From assembly GCF_033958435.1 (NCBI RefSeq), contig NC_134137.1, forward strand, positions 221,319,501-221,383,500: 64,000 nucleotides of DNA. Reading direction: 5' to 3'. Below the pieces are notes generated by a model. That model had not been told where the DNA came from, did no database searches, and worked only from the letters and a program-made list of their open reading frames with translations. The translations under genes were made by a program, and so were the position numbers. The first letter of the stretch is position 1, and each line of letters opens with the position of its first letter. Source of the stretch: Carettochelys insculpta (lineage: Eukaryota; Chordata; Testudines; Carettochelyidae). Of the stretch, positions 21,554-33,500 are shown piece by piece.

Positions 21554-24500
21554 CTTTAAAGTGAAAGAAAAAAACAAACAAACAAACAAAATATTTTCAG
21601 TGGCAGGAAGAGGAAAAGAGAAAATGGTTTTTGCTCTGATAAAATTCAACCCTCTCAGCTTTGGGAGACTTGACACTCTAGGTTGCACCTCTCAAAACTA
21701 GAATTCTCTCATCCACCAACATCCATCATCTGGCAGGATCTTGGACGTTACTGGATCAGAGAGGCCCCAGCTGAGGGGCTGCTATAAGGACAGGCTGGAG
21801 CCCAGTGACAAGGGGATGGGTAGCCCTGTGTAGGGGAGGCCCGGGGCTTGTGTCCCTGGTGCCAGCTCTAGAGCAGGGGCATCTGCCAGCTCCCAGGGCT
21901 GGCTCCCCTGCCTGGGGCTGGAGCCGGCAGCCTGGCAAGGGAGGTTTGTGCTGGCTCCCTGCCTGGGGTTGGAGCCACAGCCATGCTGGGTTGAGGATGG
22001 CAGCATCAACCCAGCAGGGGCTGTGGCAGGTAAGTGAGTCATGGTGAGGCAAAGGACCTTCCCTCATCTGGCAACTGCCATTGTTTGAGACGGATCAGGG
22101 CCCGAGGGTGCCGGATAAGGGAGGTGAAACCTGTAGGACATTTTCCTTCTTCTCTTACAACCCAGGGGTGTAGAGCAACGTAAAAATCATAAGCCCAGCT
22201 AAAAAGTGTACTCCTCCACCCTTACATCTTACCCTGGTGTCAAAAACATTCATTCATTTATTCATTCATTCAAAACAAAGGAAAAACACACACCCACACA
22301 TACACACACACCCCTTTACTACAGATGAGTGAACAGAATGATGCAGTCATAGAAGAATTCACCTCCCTGTAATCTTTTCTAGATCTGTGAACGTTCCAAG
22401 GGCTTGTCAAACCAGGGACTTGCAGCCACTTAAACAAACTGATTTAAGCCAACGGTGGGCAAAATATGGCCTGTGGGCCAGATCCAGCCTGCCAAGCTGC
22501 CAAATCTAGCGTAAGGTCCAGCGGGTGTCTTGGACAGTCTACCCGACCCCCCACACGCTGCTCAAAGCAGCTGGCTACAGGGCCATGTGCTCTGAGCACC
22601 ACTGTGAGCCTGGGGTGGCAGCAGTGCAGGTAGCCTTTCCTCCTACCCACGCCATGCTCACAGCAGCACTCAGAGAAACACACGGGCCCCAGAGCTGGCT
22701 GCTTAGAGTGGCGCGCGAGGTGTGAAAGTAAAGGAGCCTGCCTGAGGGAAATTGGCCAGCGTGAGCTGCAAGACTGTGCTGGGGGCAGCGGGGGAAGCAT
22801 GCAAAGCCTGTCCCCAGCCACCATGCTTGTAGAGCTTTTCTAAGTGCTCCATGGCTCCCCACAGCCAGAAGCTTTGAGCAACAGGAGATTTAGGAGGAGG
22901 GGGACACATGGCAGGCAGCTCGTCTGAGGGACCTGCTGACCTCCAGTACCCCAGCTCCTGCTCCTCCCCCTGCATTCCTGTCCCAAGTCACAGCCCCAAC
23001 TCTCTGCACTCCTGCCCTTGCCCCCATATCCCTTCCTAGACCCTGCACCCCAGTCCGATCCCAGGTCACAACCCAAACTCCTCCACCCCATCCTGCACCC
23101 TAGCCCCAGGTCACAAGACCCTCCCAGATCCTGCATCTCCTCCTGCGTCCTAATCCCCTGCCCCGGCTCACAACCTCCTCCACCCAAACTCTCCCCCCCC
23201 AGATCCCACAAGCCCTTCTACACTCCAGTCCCATACCCTGAGTTCCCTTCTGTGCCCAACCTCCACCCCAGATCCCACATCTCCACTAATCTTATAGGAG
23301 AGTCTAGCTCTTGACCAGTTACCAAATTATTGGCCTGCCCCTCCTCCCCATCAAAAATTCTTGCACACCCTGATTTAAGCACACCGGTGGACTCGTACTT
23401 TGGTTAAAAAGCTTATTTCAGTTGAACTTAAATCTGATCTTAATTGACTTAAGACAAGCCCTGCCCCCCCAAAACAAAGTAATTCATACAAGAACAACAG
23501 TGTTCACACAAAGATTAGTATTAGCCTAGCTACCTTAGTTTTAATGCTACATTGATGTAGGAAAGTCATATTGGTATAACTGCCGTAAGGCCTAGATGAA
23601 AAGATAATTGAAAGGGTACAAAGTGTTATGCTTGAAAACTCCAGAGCCATGGTAAGTTAGACCTGCCTGCAACCCTGAGCCTCCACATGCTGCAGCCGTT
23701 TGCTTTTCAGAAGTTTTGTTCCCAGAAAGAAAGCTTCTGACTTGAGCTTTTTGCGTTTGCACCAGAGAATGGCTGTTTTCAGAGCTTCCGACAGTTCTCC
23801 GAAAGAGCAGGTTTCTCGAAACCTTAACACAAGAGATTTGGCACACTGGGATCTCACTTCTTTTGCATTAGAAAGCATCAGCTTGAAGTCTATGGCCTGA
23901 AATAAAGTTGAGGAAAGAAATCAGCGTGAAAATAAAATCAAAGTCTCAGACTGATCCTCAACAGGAGAGAGGCTCAGATGCTAAGTGTTACAGAAACATC
24001 CTTTACTGCATGGGAGCCAATAGCACAGCAGCCTGGCTGTTAAGAATAAGAGACTTGAGTTCAGTGGGCTGCAATTCTATTCAACTCTACCACCAACTTG
24101 CTCTGTGACTCTGGGAAGTCACTTCATTTCTCTGTGTTTGCTTCCCTATCAGTGGAATGGAGACCGAGACCCACATCTGTAAAGCACTCAGATCAATGAG
24201 AAAAAGAAAACTACATTATGCAAAGTCTCCGGGCCCATCTGAGCAGCTAAGAAAAAGTAAGCCGGGGAAATGCCATGGAAGCCACTACAGGCTGAACCTC
24301 TCTCATCCAGCACCCTTGGGACCTGACCGGTGCCAGACAAGAGAATTTGCCAGATGAAAGGTCAATATTGTCTTGCACGTTAGCAACACTTCCACTGCTT
24401 ACTGGGCTCTTAGAAGACGTTTGGGGGTAAACTGCAGCTAAATAACACATAGCACTGAGAACCAGTACTGGTGGCTGTAAACAAACTTTATGGGACCACA

Positions 24501-27500
24501 GGAAACTTGGCCACACCCATGATGAATGATTGTCAGGCTAACTAAAATCATGCCAGATTAGGGATATTGCCGGATGAGAGAGTTCCAAATTAGAGAGGTT
24601 CAACCTGTAACTTCGAAGAACCAGGGACAGGCAATGGAAAGGGAAGAGAATATTTTCCATCACTAAAAGACCTTTGGAGCCCCGATGCCATCTCAACACA
24701 AATGTTGTACCCTTAAAGCTACACCAACCTCTTGAACTCTGGGTTTAAGTTGCCTACGTAAGGTCTTGATGTCAAATCCCAACTGCTTCCCTGGGGAGGG
24801 GAGAAAGAAAAAATTATCACTTAAAAATAGGGAGAATTAGTTGGGTCTTTTCCATAGCTGCACAGTATCAGCCCTGCACAGCCAGATAGGAAAACACCAG
24901 GTCATAAGCCCTCTCACACCAGAGCTCAGCATTGCAAGCAGGCAGTGTGAAGGAGGACGACAAAAAAAGCCACAAAGAAGATGCATCTCAGCCAGCTAAA
25001 TGCACAGAACAAAATGGATGATGAGAATCACAGAAAATCCTGGGACGGGAGATCTAGTGGTTAAAGTACAGAATTAGGAATGCGAAGCTTCTTCTCCACT
25101 TACTGGGAATGTCAACGGCTACTAAGCAATTTTAGGTACGCCAATTGCGTACTTAAAAATCAATTTTGCAGCTGTCGACGTTGATCCCTGGCCTCGCTGC
25201 AGAACGCCCACAGGAGCACTCCTCCCGCCAACATGCCTGAATCCTTGCAGCTCACAAGGAGTTCCAGGGTCAACACACGCCATTTTGCGCATGCACCAAA
25301 CAGTGCCCCGGAAGATCGAACCTCAGCATGCAATCTTCTGCACTCAGTGTAGACATAGCCAGAGGATCTTGATTCTGTGGTATGGGGCTTGGTCAGTTTA
25401 CTTAGCTACACCATCCAGCCATTTATAAAATGGGGAGGAGGAATTATAAGAACAAGCTGCCTCCTTAGACGCCTGCTGAGAGGCTTAAATTAGTCATCTT
25501 TGTAAAGGGTTTTGAGATCCTGTACTGGAATGCATGGTGGACGTGCAAAGCCTTACTTAAGTCTCTTCTCCCCACGCCCAAAAAATTAAAGTCTTCTGAC
25601 ACTTCCAGAAAAATAGTAACAAATCTGTAACACTTACCACTTCAGAAGACGTGAAAGACACGGGTAGGCCACACAACCTTCTTGCCATTCCCAGCATCTA
25701 GCCCAGAGAAGCTTAAGGCAAAGCATTTCATGCTGGGACCTATGGTATCCTAGAGTGACACTTCAAAAGCAGCAGCTGGATTTTGCTCCATTTTAACCTA
25801 GGGATTAAGGGTGCATTGCTAACATGGTTCTCCCTACCAACGCTACATCAGAACTCTTTACCTTTGTTAGCTCTCTTCACCACAACTGGCTTCCCAATAT
25901 CAACAGAGCGCTGGATCTTTGTCGTCCTCTTGCTGCCCCTTGCAGGAGCTGCCTGGCCTTTCTTTTTGGACCCGGATGTTGTAGCAGGTCCTGCAAACAG
26001 TTTGTCCAGCCACTCAGTTGGCTTTTTCATTCCAAGCACATTAGGTCTCTTCTTCTCAATCTCCGAATAAAGGGGTCCCAGGAACTCAGTGATTCCAGAA
26101 GGGAAGTTAAATCCCTTAATATAAGGCATCTGCTGGGTTGCGGACACCTTCTGCAGCAACCCAGATACCACCCCATATAACGAAATGAGGCTTTGTAATA
26201 CACACCTATAAAGGATCCTGAGAACAGAAACACATGGACATGAGCCCACTGAAAAAACTAGCTATTTAACTTGTATTCACTTCCCAGCTACACTAATCTT
26301 TGCTACTTGCCTCTCCCTCCTAAAGAAGTCCTTTCCCTTTTCCCCCACATAAATTTCTGGGCCTGACTTCATGTTCTCTTCTAAGGAGAAGGCTTTTTTC
26401 TGTAGCCACATGGTAAGGCCTGTACCCTTTGTCTGCAGCCAGGTTAAAAGAGCAGCAGCCATTAGCTGTAATGCAGAAAGTCACATTCATATTCCATCGA
26501 AATTGCATTAAAATAGTGTAAAACTAGCCTGTTGAGGAGACCATGCAAGAGGGTCTATATTTTTTTCAGTCTAGTTGCACACCTTGTGCACAAAGCAATG
26601 ATGCAAAGAGAGTGGACCAATGATTTCACAGAAAGAATCAGGAGCATTAAGGAATGGCTCCAGTCTAAATTTGATTTTCACTCTGAGGCAGAACTGAGCA
26701 GTTATTGGAAAATCCCAGATGTCGAAAAACATTGTAGCAAAATGACACCCTATAGAATAGATAGGTACATGAAGGGTGAAATGAAAATGGCTAAAGAAAA
26801 ATATATGCTTTTCAGTTTATGTAAAGTGCAGGTCCTATTAGCAGTTGTGGGAAAGGCCTAGAAGAATAGGGCTAACTGGAGAAAAGAAAAGGACCTGGAA
26901 GGTAACTGATAAGATAGAAGAAAAACTCCTTGGAAAAGTCACCCAAGTTATCGGTAGTGGTTCAAACGGATTTAAGCAAACAAAAAAAGTTAGTCATGTA
27001 GGGCCTGATAACACAGGCTGAGGTTGAGGGTTCACTCCTAGTACCTGACCTGTCCAGTTGGAACCGACTAAAATGGGTTTGAGCACCCTGCATTTCGTCC
27101 TCTTGTAAGTATCTGATCCATGCTTTTAACTGCATGGTAGTAGATGGGTGTCGTTGTTGCTTAGGTTTTTAAGACACATTTGGAGCAGCTGCACAAATAT
27201 CATTTGGCCTTTGGATTTAGTAAGGTAAATTATGTTTAAATTAGTGTCATGGTAATACCTTGTGTTGTTATTAATACAGGATGAACTTCTCTAATCTGTC
27301 ACTCTCTCTGTCTGACCACATCTGTAATCCGGCATGATTATAATTAGCTGGATGATCACTTATAATGGGTGTAGTATCAGAGAGGTAGCTGTGTTAGTCT
27401 GTATCCTCAAGAACAGCAAGCAGTCCTGTGGCACTTACAGACTAACAGATATACTGGAACATAAGATTTCATGGGCAAAGATCCGCTTTGACCACGAAAG

Positions 27501-30500
27501 CTCATGCTCCAAAATATCTGTTAGTCTATAAAGTGCCAAAGGACTTCTTGCTGTTATAATGGGTGTGTCCAAGTTTCCAGCAATACCATAAAGTGTGTTT
27601 ACAGCCACTTGTCCTGGCTCCCAGTGTTCTGTGCAGTTATTCACCTGTAAATTTACCCTTACATATCTTCTAGGAAACCAGTAAGCAGTAAGTGTTGATA
27701 ATGCAGGCAATACTAACCTCTTGTGGTCCCAATTTTATATTAACCTGTAATAATCATTCTAGCAACTGTGGTTGTGGTATAATTAGAGAAAATTGCTAAG
27801 TGCCAAGTATGTGCATTTCACATCCACTACAGTATCCCCCCAGCTCTCCAATAAGAGAACACAGCCTGTTTGTCACACCTGAAACTGGAGAGAGGGAGAA
27901 ATGTTGCATTGACTAGTGCTACACCATCCTATTCTGGCAACACAGCATGTCTGTTACTCTATGCTTTCTGGTTAAGTGAGCTATCTATCTGTTGGTGAAA
28001 GTACCCATGGATAAGACAGACAGGTAAAAAACACTAATGATTTGTTTTAAAAAAATTTACAAACCATAATCTGCTCAACAATCCCGAAACCACAGTGTTC
28101 AAGAGGATGTATTCTTCCAAACACAGATGCTGAACAGACAGGCTGAAAATTCAGCTGATTAAGCTTCAACAACAATGAAACAATGGATAAACAGAACTCA
28201 GTGAATGAAGGGACTTTGCTTAAAAAAAATGTTTCAAGCAGCAATATCTTTGGCACTAGTTTAGGCTGGGCAATGCAAACAATTTTTGATGAGAGGGGGC
28301 ACTCCAAGAATTAGGAAAGTGGTCAAGGCCACACTCTTCTGATATTAATGGGGACTATGTGTGGGGTCTGGGCTGGAAGTTAGGAGAGAGTAATCTGACC
28401 CAGAGGAAGGGCATAGGAGAGGGCGCAGGGTCTGGGAAGGAACTGAGCAGGAGCAGAGGGCTGGGAAGAAGGGCGGGGTGCCATATCCAGGCTCTGGCCA
28501 AGAAGTGCTTACCTTGGTGGCTCCTGGCCAGCAGCCCAGTGGGACCCTCAGGCAGGGGGGCATGCTATGCCCCTGAATGCCACTCAAAGTGGTTACCTGT
28601 GGGGGACATGCTCTCTGCACACGCCTGTGAGAGGGGGCCCTCTGCATTCTGGGCCACGGAACACAGGAGGGTTGGATCTGGCCCAGGCGCCACATTTTGC
28701 TTGTCCTTGAGCTTGGGATACCCAAACAGTGGGTTAATCGGGGCTGCAATGGCAAACTTACCAGCAGCATCAGTTTCACATCTAATAACACACATAGGTG
28801 GGCGCAACTTGAATCTTCTTTAATGGATTAAATAAAAATTGCTTGGCCAAGTCCAGCAGCAATTATAAGCCTCCAATAAGTAGATCCAGTTTGGTTCTCA
28901 CCATGGCACTGCATGGAGAGGGCTGCAAGTGATATGTAAGAAAATCCTTTTGTAAAGAGAAAGGATACACAAATGCTTTGCAGCAACACTCCAGTAAGCG
29001 CAACAAGAGTTTGCAGCCTCCCAAGATCTTCACCGCCACCACTTCTAGCACAGGCTGGCTGGGAACTAAGCACTCCCCTCCCTTTTCAGATTTGTTTTTC
29101 CTGCATTGACAGAAGGGTGAGGAAATGGTAGTTACACTCAGCATGTCTTATTTTCTTCTGTAGTTTTTAGCAGCTTGCAAGTAATGCTTACAAGGCCTTG
29201 TCTACACTACAAAGTCAGGTGCTTTGGTGCGTGTCTGTTCTTAGATCTGTCTCCGACTGATATAACTGCCCCATTATGGCAACACAGTAATAGCACTTCC
29301 TTGAGTGGCACTGAGTGATGGTCAATACACAGTGGCTAATGCAACATGAGTGTAGACACTGTGTTGCTTATGTTAACCCTACTAGTCCCCCAGCAGTTGT
29401 CCCAGAATGCCTGACACTGACCGCTCTGGTCACAATTATGACCTCTACTGCTTAGGGGTCACCAGAGGGTGGAAAAAGCCCTTTAAAGCTCCCCAATTTT
29501 CCCATTTGGTGAGCACACCTAGTAGCTTTCCATTGTTGCGTGCACCCAGGGCTACATGCTCCAGCTCAGATTACACTGGTGATATTAGATCTCCTGAGCC
29601 TGCGGGGACAAGAGACTATAAAGACACAGCTATGGACCAGCTGTAGAAATGAGTACAGCTATATGTAGATTGCACAGGGGATGCAGGAGAAGGCACGTGA
29701 AATCAATGAGAACGAGTGCCACGTAAAAGTGAAGAAACTACATCATCCACACCAGGAGACCAGGGAGGCCAAGAGTGAATCTAGAGCCACACTGCAGCTT
29801 CACGCATGCCATCCCTGACAGAGACCCCACCCCACCACGAATGCCTCCAAACAGTCAAAACCATAGGCTACCAGAATGAACAACAAGGATGAGCAGTAGG
29901 TGCAAGAGAATTAGGAAGAGGGATGTGTAATCAAGGGTCCAGCACTGCCGTGAGTCAGATCCTGTTTGAGGCTCCACAGCAGTCAAGCACGGGCGAGCCC
30001 AGTGCAGAGGAAGACGCTTCACGTAAGTGTAACTAGTTCCCCTTACGCTGATGGTGTCCCCAACTTATACCGCTATCAACTTCTCACTAGTTTACTCATA
30101 CTAAAGTTGCAGTAGGACAAAGAGAAGAGGAGCTGTTGTCTAGTTTTCATCGCCCTGTAGAGTTAGGCAAGGGGGGAAATGCACAGCAGTTAGGTACATA
30201 GGGTTGGCCCTTGAATCCTCCTGTACAATCTCGATGACACTTCCATGAAATTCTGCGGTCTTCTCCCAAAGGGTTCCAGGGATGGCAGTCTTATTTCTCC
30301 CTCTGTGGTAGGGCACTTTCCCACACCACTCAGTGAGAACTTTGGCAGGCAGCACTGCAGTCCACAGGTAGCAGCTTACAGGCCCGGGCAGCGTTGGGAT
30401 GCTAGCAGTAGTGGTGCTGCCTGTGCTTTTCATCAGAGGGGTAGTCATGTTAGTCTGTATCCACAAAAATGAGAAGTCCTGTGGCACCTTATAGTCTACC

Positions 30501-33500
30501 AGCATTTTCAGGGCATAAACTTTCGTGGGCAAAGACCCACTTCCTCAGATAACAGCCTTCCAGCAGCTATCCCAAAATGCCTGACACTGACCACCCTGTT
30601 CACAATTGTAACTCTACTGCTTAGGGGCCACAGAGTTCACTTTGCCAAAGCATCTAAGTGGGTTTTTGCCCACGAAAGCTCGTGCTCCGCAAATTCTGTT
30701 AGTCTTTAACGTGCCACAGGGCTTCTCATTGCCTCTGTGCCTTTGTTACCCACAGGAGTGAGATATCAGCTACGATCATCAATGTCTGTGAAAAATGATG
30801 CCAGTATTCAGGGCTGTTTCTCTACGTTCATAATTTCAAACTACCAAGCAATTCTCTCCTGTGCCTGGCAAGGCACGCTCACCATGGCTGGTGCTGTAAG
30901 TGGTGCCCAGCACAAACTCTTGGAAGCAGATGAGTTAATGAGCTTGTCTTACTGCTTTAGAGGAATAAGGGAAGGAAGTTCTGCACCTTAACTGTCTCTC
31001 TCCATTGGGACTGCACTAACAATGGTATACCAGTGTGTTTTATCCGCCATTGCCCCCCTGAAGGGCTCCTGTTCCATACCCGGGGAATGCCTGAGTCGGA
31101 AAGGAGGAGATGAAAAAAAGAACATTTGCAATAACGTGTTCAATGAGACCCTGCAAACCAGTGCTGAATCAGACCCTGAGCACAGAGCCTGGAGTGTGAG
31201 AACTGCAGAGAGCCTGGAGAAGGAACAAGCAGACAGGAGAAAGGCCCGAGAGTCCCAGCAGAAAAAGGAGAGGGAGGTGCAACAGAACGTATTGGGGCTT
31301 CTCTGGTAACAAACGCAGATGCTGCAGACTCCTCTGGGCCTACAAGTTGAACTGTCCTGGGCTTGTCTCCCTTTGCAATCCATGGAGAACTCCAATACAG
31401 CACATTCCTATATTGCCCCCGACATTCCACACAGCATCACGGGCAACATCTTTATACCATCGTTCCACCCATGGGACATTAAGGACAACCAGACCGTCAC
31501 AGACACTGACCTGTGAAAGCCATGGGTCCTGCGTATGTGGGTAAAGTGGGCATATGAATGATATCTTCTCCCTGAGTTAAGTGTTGTTCTATGAGGTTTT
31601 TAATATCTTTGCTTTGAAACTGCAGAGATTTTTTCTTTGAACTGTTTTTTAAGCAACACAATTCTATTCGTTGGAAAATAATTTGTCTTTATGAGATCAC
31701 AGTATAACTGCAGAATCCCTAGCAGTTCTGAAAGCACCCCCTTGTGTACTGCGGCAATTCAGAGCAGCAGTGACCTACAGCAAGCACCACACAATTAAGT
31801 AAGTGCACTGACTGTGTGATATTCATAGATGTACACCAATCACCACACAATTCCTATCAGAGCCCAAAACAGCAGGGCCAGGGAGAGCACAGTTCACCAC
31901 AGCACATTCTTAGACTCACTGTCAAAGTACTCTATCGAACCCTCCCTGAGTAGGGTGACCCTATCTCCCCCTCTGGCCAAAATGGGACAGATGGTCACCC
32001 TTCCTGGGAGACAGCTGGTGGCTGCCCTGTGGGGGCTGCTGCCTTGCCGGGGAGATGCGGTGGTGCAGCTGCATCTCACAGCTGCCCCAGGACTTGGGGC
32101 ACTGGGAACTAGGCTGCCCCACTGCCAGCAAAACTCCCTGCTATCCCCAACTGGGGGAAGTCGGGCAGCAGTCATGCCACCACGCGGGTCCAGCTCATGG
32201 CTCTCCCCAGCTGGGGGAATCATAGAGTCCTAGGGCTGGAAGGGACCTCAGGTGGTCATTGAGTCCAGCCCCCAGCCCAAAGCAGGATCAACCCCATCTG
32301 AATCATCCCAGCGATGCCTTTGTCAAGCCAGGACTTAAAACCCCTAGGGATAGAGATTCCATCATGTCTCGGGTGGCAGCCATGTCAATGCACAGGTCTG
32401 CCTCACAGCTCCCCCCAGCTGGTAAAAAAAGTAGAATCCAGGGCAACTAGCCCCTTTGGCAAGATACATTGGAACACCAGGATGGTGCCCAAAATATGGG
32501 GCTGTCCCTCCCAAAACAGGACAGATGGTCACCCTATCCCTGAGCTTTGTAGCTCTGCATTGCACAATTTAATAGCCTTTGTGTCTGGCTGTTCAAACTC
32601 CACCCCAGCAGCAAACTTTGTCCCCTTTGCTTCACAGATATTATGCAGGTCACAGCAGATGGTTGTAACCACTAAGATTCCCCCTACCTCCCTCACTGAG
32701 ATCCAGTTTTGTAAGTATGCAATACCAGCATCCCCTACATGTACCCAAAAGCATATTCAACAGTTGTGCTACACAACTGAGCAGACTTCTGAATTTCTCC
32801 TAGGTGCTGTTGAGGTGGCCAGTATGCAACTTTGAGAGCCAGAAGAGTAAGATGTAGGGTGGGTCCCCCAGGATCACTACTGGCATTGCAGTATTGCTAA
32901 TGGTAACTGCCAGTCAGACAAAGGTGCCTGCTTGTAACTTTCTGAGCAGCCCTAGGTTCTTAAAGATACAAAAGTATCATGGACCTTACAAGACCAAGCA
33001 ACACTGACAGGCTAAGGTTACACTACAGCGATCTGCTGACAGAAGTCGCTGTCGGAAGAGATTTCCCGACAAAATTTCTGTTGACAGAGTGTGGCCACAC
33101 ACAAAAGCCAATGGAAAGAGTGCTCCGCTCTACTGACTGAGCAGCTGGACTGCCCACCTGCTCTCAGCAAAATAGGTGCCTGGAAGTACAGGAAAGAGGG
33201 CTGCCCATTGTCCTGGACACCACGTCTGTCAAGAGTGAGCCCCCCCCAGAGCATCCACACAGCTTTTGGCGCTCTTCCGACAACAACCTTCTGCCTCTCC
33301 CAGATGAGGAAGTGCTGATTTCTGTCAGCACACTGTTGACAAAACACAAAGGCTGTGTCTACATGTGCCACTTCTTCCGGAAACGGCATGGTAATGAGCT
33401 GTCCGGAAGTTGCTAATGAGGCGTGGATGTAAATTTCCACACCTCATTAGCATATGAGCACATAGAGGGGGCTTCTGGAACTCCAAACCTTCTCAAAATT

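Noticed and set aside
28047..28307. A minus-strand frame that looked like the missing NEPRO segment after exon 4 ([20 protein letters not shown])
   Set aside because: Similarity is only to hydrophobic pattern, no acceptor or donor of the right phase flanks it, and the +1 frame of exon 4 itself fits the human protein better.
31829..32835. Plus-strand frames of 134 and 173 codons
   Set aside because: They run antisense through the Harbinger transposase relic, a TIR element and a CR1 scrap; composition only.
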